Source of the DNA: Rhodanobacter lindaniclasticus
GTDB lineage: Bacteria; Pseudomonadota; Gammaproteobacteria; Xanthomonadales; Rhodanobacteraceae
Assembly (NCBI RefSeq): GCF_004799035.1
Contig: NZ_MWIO01000007.1
Coordinates: 1-62,490 of the forward strand
Direction of reading: 5' to 3'
Length of the DNA: 62,490 bases
Shown: one piece after another, positions 59,431 to 62,490 of the stretch
How the letters are laid out: each line of letters begins with the position of its first letter
How positions within the stretch are numbered: the first letter of the stretch is position 1
Notes under the pieces: generated by a model
The model's database searches: none
Told to the model about the DNA's origin: nothing
The model's input: only the letters and a program-made list of their open reading frames with translations
Made by a program: the position numbers and the translations under genes

Positions 59431-59777
59431 GTGCTCGCCGAATACTGGCCCGTCCTGTTGTTCATCGCCGTCGCCGTCGGTCTTGGCGCGGTGTTGCTGG
59501 TGGTCGGGCTGCTCGCCGGACCCCGTCGTCCCGAGGCAGAGAAGCTCGCCCCCTACGAATGCGGCTTCGAGGCATTCGAGGACGCGCGCATGCGCTTCGA
59601 CGTGCGCTATTACCTGCTCGCCATCCTGTTCATCATCTTCGATCTGGAAATCGCCTTCCTGTTTCCGTGGGCGGTGGTGTTCAAGCAGATCGGCCTGATC
59701 GCGTTGATCGAGATGGGGCTGTTCCTGCTGTTGCTGGTGATCGGCTTTGCCTACGTGTGGAAGAAGGGAGCGCTCGA

Positions 59778-59787
<10 letters not shown>
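59431..59787 (+). CDS. nuoA: NADH-quinone oxidoreductase subunit A
   Basis: A 118-aa membrane subunit of respiratory complex I with three transmembrane helices ([60 protein letters not shown]) and the conserved loop [21 protein letters not shown] chose the GTG at 59431 ([11 protein letters not shown], giving the family's usual N terminus) because GGAGG lies upstream and the ATG at 59398 has no ribosome binding site; that ATG would add 11 residues. Confidence 0.92.
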
Positions 59788-60335
<548 letters not shown>

Positions 60336-60343
60336 GGCCCGAC

Positions 60344-61072
60344 ATGTCCGATACCTCCGCGAAGTCGCTGGCTGACCAGCTGGTTGCGCGCTTCGGCGAC
60401 ACGCTTGAAGTCAGCACCGAGCGCAACGAGATCACCGCCGACCTGGCCGGCGCGGACCTGGTTGCGGTGGCGACCGCGCTGCGTGACGAGCCGGCGTTCC
60501 GCTTCAGCGAGCTGATCGACCTGTGCGGCATCGACTACCTGGGTTATGGCCAGGTCGAGTGGGACACCACCACGGTCAGCGGATCGGGTTTCTCGCGCGG
60601 CGTCGAGGGGCAGGCGCTGGGCCGCTTCAGCTGGGCCGAGCGGCCCAGCGGCGACAGCCAGCCGCGCCGCTTCGCCGCAGTGGTTCAGTTGTTGTCGATC
60701 GAGCACAACCGTCGCCTGCGCCTGCGTGTGTTTTGCGAGGACGACACTCTGCCGGTAGTGCCTTCGCTGACCCCGGTATGGCCCGGCGTGAACTGGTTCG
60801 AGCGCGAGGCGTTCGACCTGTTCGGCATCATTTTCGAAGGGCATCCGGACCTGCGCCGCATCCTCACCGACTACGGTTTCGTCGGCCATCCGTTCCGCAA
60901 GGATTTCCCGCTGATCGGCAATGTCGAGGTGCGCTACGACCCGGAGCAGAAGCGGGTGATCTACGAACCCGTGTCGATCGAGCCGCGCGTGCTGGTGCCG
61001 CGCACGATCCGTGACGACGCCGACCTGTTGCAGGCCCGGGCTGAAGCCGCCGACAAGTGGCGGGAGAACTGA
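60344..61072 (+). CDS. nuoC: NADH-quinone oxidoreductase subunit C
   Basis: A 242-aa subunit of the connecting fragment of complex I. The signature is [20 protein letters not shown] followed by [20 protein letters not shown]. An insertion between about residues 75 and 105 ([20 protein letters not shown]) is specific to some lineages. NuoC and NuoD are separate here, not fused as in E. coli. Ends one base before nuoD. Confidence 0.96.
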   Translation: MSDTSAKSLADQLVARFGDTLEVSTERNEITADLAGADLVAVATALRDEPAFRFSELIDLCGIDYLGYGQVEWDTTTVSGSGFSRGVEGQALGRFSWAERPSGDSQPRRFAAVVQLLSIEHNRRLRLRVFCEDDTLPVVPSLTPVWPGVNWFEREAFDLFGIIFEGHPDLRRILTDYGFVGHPFRKDFPLIGNVEVRYDPEQKRVIYEPVSIEPRVLVPRTIRDDADLLQARAEAADKWREN

Positions 61073-61073
61073 G

Positions 61074-62330
61074 ATGGCCCAGGAAATCCGCAACTACACG
61101 ATGAACTTCGGCCCGCAGCATCCTGCTGCGCACGGCGTGCTGCGCCTGATCATGGAGATGGACGGCGAAACCATCGTGCGCGTCGACCCGCACGTGGGCC
61201 TGCTCCATCGCGGTACCGAGAAGCTGGCCGAGTCCAAGCCGTTCAACCAGTCGATCGGCTACATGGACCGGCTCGATTACGTGTCGATGATGTGCAACGA
61301 GCACGCCTACGTGCGCGCCATCGAAACCCTGCTGGGAGTCGAGGCGCCGGAGCGGGCGCAGTACATTCGCACCATGTTCGACGAGATCACCCGCATCCTG
61401 AACCACCTGATGTGGATCGGATCGAACGCCCTCGACCTGGGCGCGATGGCGGTGATGCTGTACGCGTTCCGCGAGCGCGAGGAACTGATGGACGTCTACG
61501 AGGCGGTGTCGGGCGCGCGCATGCACGCCACGTACTACCGTCCCGGCGGCGTCTACCGCGACCTGCCGGCGCAGATGTCGAAGTACCGCGAGTCGCCTTG
61601 GCACAAGGGTGCCGACCTCAAGCGCATCAACAGCTGGCGCGAAGGCTCGATGCTCGACTTCCTCGACGCGTTCACCGCGGACTTCCCGTCGAAAGTGGAC
61701 GAGTACGAGGAGCTGCTCACCACCAATCGCATCTGGAAACAGCGCACCGTCGGCATCGGCGTGATCTCGCCGGAGCTCGCCCAGCAGTGGAGCATGACCG
61801 GCGTGATGCTGCGCGGTTCCGGCGTGGAATGGGACCTGCGCAAGAAGCAACCGTATGCGAAGTACGCCGAAGTGGATTTCGACATCCCGGTCGGCGTCAA
61901 CGGTGACTGCTACGACCGCTACCTGTGCCGCGTGGAGGAGATGCGCCAGTCCAACCGCATCATCCGCCAGTGCGTGGAATGGCTGCGCGCCAATCCGGGC
62001 CCGGTGATCCTCAACGATTACAAGGTCGTGCCGCCCCATCGCGAGGTGATGAAGGAGAGCATGGAAGCGCTCATCCACCACTTCAAGCTGTTCACCGAGG
62101 GCTATTGCGTGCCGGCCGGCGAAACCTACTGCGCGGTGGAGGCGCCCAAGGGCGAGTTCGGCTGCTATCTGGTTTCCGACGGCGCCAACAAGCCGTTCCG
62201 CGTGCATCTGCGCGCGCCCGGCTTCGCCCACCTGTCATCCATGGACACCGTCGTGCGCGGCCACATGCTTGCCGACGTGGTGGCCATGATCGGCACCTAT
62301 GACCTGGTGTTCGGCGAGGTGGACCGATGA
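61074..62330 (+). CDS. nuoD: NADH-quinone oxidoreductase subunit D
   Basis: A 418-aa subunit related to the large subunit of NiFe hydrogenases; it helps form the quinone-binding pocket. [60 protein letters not shown], and near the end [20 protein letters not shown]. The frame is complete and ends in the window. Confidence 0.97.
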   Translation: MAQEIRNYTMNFGPQHPAAHGVLRLIMEMDGETIVRVDPHVGLLHRGTEKLAESKPFNQSIGYMDRLDYVSMMCNEHAYVRAIETLLGVEAPERAQYIRTMFDEITRILNHLMWIGSNALDLGAMAVMLYAFREREELMDVYEAVSGARMHATYYRPGGVYRDLPAQMSKYRESPWHKGADLKRINSWREGSMLDFLDAFTADFPSKVDEYEELLTTNRIWKQRTVGIGVISPELAQQWSMTGVMLRGSGVEWDLRKKQPYAKYAEVDFDIPVGVNGDCYDRYLCRVEEMRQSNRIIRQCVEWLRANPGPVILNDYKVVPPHREVMKESMEALIHHFKLFTEGYCVPAGETYCAVEAPKGEFGCYLVSDGANKPFRVHLRAPGFAHLSSMDTVVRGHMLADVVAMIGTYDLVFGEVDR

Positions 62331-62490
62331 GCGGCGGAATCGGGCATCGGGCACCGGGAATCGACGGGGCGCGCAGCAGCGGCTCCACCCGTCGTGCCTT
62401 GAAGAGTCATCGTTGTCATGGAGCCGGGATCGTGATGCGGAGTGGCGTTACCCCATTCCCCGTTTCCCCGTCACCGGCCCCTGAGGTTCA
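62331..62490. other. Non-coding stretch after nuoD, window edge
   Basis: No gene starts in these 160 bases. nuoE normally follows nuoD closely, so this gap is unusual. It contains GGAATCGGGCATCGGGCACC near the start and CCCCATTCCCCGTTTCCCCG near the end, like the stretch at 15908-15976, suggesting a dispersed repeat inserted into the operon. Confidence 0.5.

Overview
The window is GC-rich (except roughly the first 100 bases) and densely coding. It reads as chromosomal DNA of a gammaproteobacterium of the Xanthomonadales, most likely the Rhodanobacteraceae (Rhodanobacter/Dyella/Luteibacter type). This is inferred from gene order (ffs-dnaX-ybaB-recR; rpmF-fabHDG-acpP-fabF-pabB-pabC-mltG-tmk-holB then pilZ; scpA-scpB-rluB), the Kdo kinase kdkA beside a heptosyltransferase, a YtrA-type GntR/ABC operon and REP repeats whose arms begin GTAGGAG. 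No plasmid, prophage, CRISPR array or complete insertion sequence is visible. Most genes are housekeeping.

Layout. 1-3.4 kb is accessory: a degenerate 21-bp tandem repeat, an orphan gene, a small secreted protein, an XRE/MmyB regulator with a likely target, and two copies of a dispersed repeat. 3.5-9.2 kb holds a TonB-dependent receptor and two overlapping exported amidohydrolases, the second of which has lost its metal-binding histidines. 9.5-12.4 kb has purB and fumC head to head. 12.5-15.9 kb is a minus-strand set: a small anchored protein, a GntR repressor, an ABC ATPase and permease, and a YggN-like lipoprotein, with a clear promoter and palindromic operator. 16-21 kb has a YtcJ-like amidohydrolase, a LysR regulator and a methionine aminotransferase/omega-amidase pair. 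21-24.6 kb is arsC, rluB, scpB and scpA. 24.6-25.8 kb is a large non-coding stretch ending in a perfect sigma-54 promoter in front of a PilZ gene. 25.8-34.8 kb has fadD, a lipoprotein, acnA, an OxyR-like regulator without cysteines, waaC, kdkA and a metallo-beta-lactamase-fold hydrolase.

34.8-38.5 kb carries a truncated and an intact tRNA-Ser(GGA), the SRP RNA, dnaX, ybaB, recR and a HIT protein. 38.5-44.2 kb (minus strand) holds an Slp-like lipoprotein, the MoxR/DUF58/transglutaminase operon and maf. 44.3-59.2 kb is the fatty-acid, folate, peptidoglycan and replication cluster, followed by a PIG-L deacetylase, a GAF-GAF-PAS-GGDEF-EAL protein and a second PilZ protein. 59.4 kb to the end is nuoABCD.

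Genes that work together: rpmF to fabF for acyl-chain synthesis on AcpP; pabB and pabC for 4-aminobenzoate; purB and fumC both releasing or using fumarate, with acnA in the same cycle; scpA and scpB for chromosome condensation; the aminotransferase and omega-amidase for methionine salvage; two PilZ proteins and one dual-domain cyclic-di-GMP protein for second-messenger signalling. Most striking non-coding features: REP pairs at three convergent gene ends, one of which supplies the arsC stop codon; an intact tRNA-Ser preceded by a copy cut in the T loop; terminator-like hairpins inside the fab cluster, one able to form a pseudoknot; and the sigma-54 site before the first PilZ gene.
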